The position numbers and the translations under genes were made by a program. 64,000 nucleotides of DNA, from contig WFMF01000179.1 of assembly GCA_011033025.1 (NCBI GenBank), positions 62,001 through 126,000 of the forward strand. Reading direction: 5' to 3'. A model generated the notes under the pieces. It saw nothing but the letters and a program-made list of their open reading frames with translations. It made no database searches and was not told the DNA's origin. This stretch comes from Beroe forskalii. Its lineage: Eukaryota; Ctenophora; Nuda; Beroida; Beroidae. Shown piece after piece: positions 62,601-64,000 of the stretch. How positions within the stretch are numbered: the stretch's first letter is position 1; each line of letters begins with the position of its first letter.

Positions 62601-64000
62601 TGTTCTACTGTTAAGTTTTTACCTTTTATCTTTAGGCAAGGGCTCAATGTCCCAAGCGCTGAGTCTCTCAGTGTCAGGTTCGTTGTCCCACTTCACGTAG
62701 ATCCGTTTCCATGGAGACTTGGGGTACTCCTCATCCACTGCAGACATGGACAGCACTGACCCTGAAGGTTTTTTTTTACTAAGTTGTTGTTGTATTTGGG
62801 GACGCTCCAATGTAGGTACATACTTCATGGTATTACTAAGGGCATAGTTAGGCAATAATCTGGGCCAATGAAACATTGAGGAAAATATGAAAGTGAGAAA
62901 CTACTGAAGTGACTCTCCCAGATCCCCCTTCGGCCTCCCAATATATATTAAAGTACTAACCCTCCCACCACGCGTCGTCAATAAGGCTCCTGAACTTGTC
63001 TCCTTTCATCCACTTGTGATTCATACTGTCCTCGTAGTGGCGTTTTAGCACCTGACACGATTATTTGCTGTTATATAATAAGTTTCTAGACCGAGGTCCA
63101 GAGGAGAATTATCTCCAATGAGGGATAGTGCCTGGCTCTGAGGCCTGAGCAGAAGGGTCTGATTGAGTGGAGGTAGTGTGGGTGGGGTGGGTTGGAGTTA
63201 AAGTGAGGGAGTGTTTGTGAACTTCGTGACATTCATGCACATACAAAATAAGAGTTTGGAAAGGACAAGGGATATGTAGAAGGTGGGTAATAGGTAGGAG
63301 GTGGGTACAATTATTAAAATTGTAATACAAGCAGATCCCAAACATACCATAAAATCAGGAATGTTCGGAGCATCGTGGTATCTGAAGAGGAAGGTATCGT
63401 CCACTTCCCCCGTGGTGTCTAAGACCCCCAACTTGACTTGGCACAAGGTGGGAGGCCCAGTGAAGAAGCTGAGTGCGAGGACCTTGCAGAGCACAGCGTG
63501 AGGGAAGTGGTGCTCCTCCCAGGGCCGAGTGTTCCTCAGCTCCGGGGGGCAGTGCTCGGAGTTCACGTAGTCTATGTGGCCCTGCACGAAGTAGTAGATG
63601 AGGTCTGTAATCTGAGGTAGGTAGGGGGATCGCACGGGGGCTATCTGCGTCAGCCACCGAGGCGGTTTGTAGGACTCAATCAGCTCCGACATGTCGACAT
63701 CTTCCTTGTCGGAGGAGCCGTCACGTGACGACACCAGGAGACTGGGGAGGGGAGCGAGGTTTGGGAGGGGACAACATGCACTTCACGCTCTTCAGTGCAC
63801 GCTGTCGACTGGGGGTGCTCCGTTTAGGGCGCCGCACAGACCGCGCCATGTCGGGAGACAGGACGGTTTCGTCTGACGACACCTTGATGGGTTCCCTCAC
63901 ACACCGACGTTTTCGAGGGTTTTTATTCGACGACAAGGGTGCCGTCTTGCCTGACGACTCCTCGCTGGAATGAACGCGTTTCATAGTCTCTGCGTCCGAG
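59658..64000 (-). CDS. BRWD/PHIP-type double-bromodomain protein (C-terminal half)
   Basis: A nuclear chromatin reader; BRWD/PHIP proteins act as CRL4 substrate receptors with WD40, cryptotudor and bromodomains. Minus-strand exons: 64000 to about 63748 (partial), about 63748-63348, 63051-62961, 62761-62623, 62456-62234, 62066-61881, 61664-61489, 61392-61255, 61138-61007 and 60827-59658. The cryptotudor-like segment reads PRWLTQIAPVRSPYLPQ, FVQGHIDYV, FRSLIDDAWW and WDNEPDTERLSAWDIEP. Bromodomain 1 spans exons 62066-61489. Bromodomain 2 spans 61392-60827 and has FNYNT at the acetyl-lysine site. A 390-residue S/R/K-rich tail follows. The WD40 exons lie beyond the window. Near 63721-63748 the frame changes without a convincing intron, either a very short intron or a sequence error. 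Confidence 0.9.

Overview
This is a eukaryotic (metazoan) genomic window. Six protein-coding genes are recognisable by conserved domains. Many have GT-AG introns whose phases agree across exons, and the intervening DNA is full of short non-autonomous transposons, fold-back elements and minisatellites. AT-rich intergenic DNA, a nested intronless GPCR with SRCR and LDLa modules, and a reverse transcriptase resembling those common in cnidarians suggest an early-branching animal (cnidarian, ctenophore or sponge). The sequence alone does not settle which.

Layout. (1) About 1-15.9 kb, plus strand: the E3 ubiquitin ligase listerin (LTN1), lacking only its first exon(s), with a complete intronless SRCR/LDLa rhodopsin-type GPCR gene nested on the same strand in one of its introns. 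(2) 16-30 kb: gene-poor, repeat-rich DNA. It holds a minus-strand reverse-transcriptase element broken by two later insertions, several MITEs with clear terminal inverted repeats, tandem repeats, a Merlin/IS1595-like transposase remnant and a tRNA-derived SINE head. (3) 30.1-37.7 kb, plus strand: Rictor (mTORC2), with at least one 5' exon not identified, followed 1.2 kb later by VPS18 (HOPS/CORVET). Both are uninterrupted by introns over about 3 kb. (4) 40.9-54.1 kb, plus strand: an RSBN1-type JmjC protein reconstructed in five exons. Its largest intron carries a 3.3-kb inverted-repeat (fold-back) element. (5) 54.1-59.6 kb: repeats, including two back-to-back hairpin MITEs. (6) 59.66-64 kb, minus strand: the C-terminal half of a BRWD/PHIP protein with two bromodomains; the WD40 half lies beyond the window edge.

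The most unusual pattern is repeated local tandem duplication of splice sites. In LTN1 a 36-nt in-frame mini-exon with its own acceptor and donor follows the parent exon in four further copies. A second LTN1 donor is duplicated and an LTN1 acceptor is triplicated. In the RSBN1 gene an exon-end/donor unit of about 50 bp is present in about 15 copies. The first case could add 12-residue blocks to listerin. The others supply decoy sites that would mostly truncate the protein.

The genes are unrelated housekeeping and regulatory functions: ribosome quality control, TOR signalling, endolysosomal tethering, histone demethylation and chromatin reading. There is no sign of an operon-like functional cluster.
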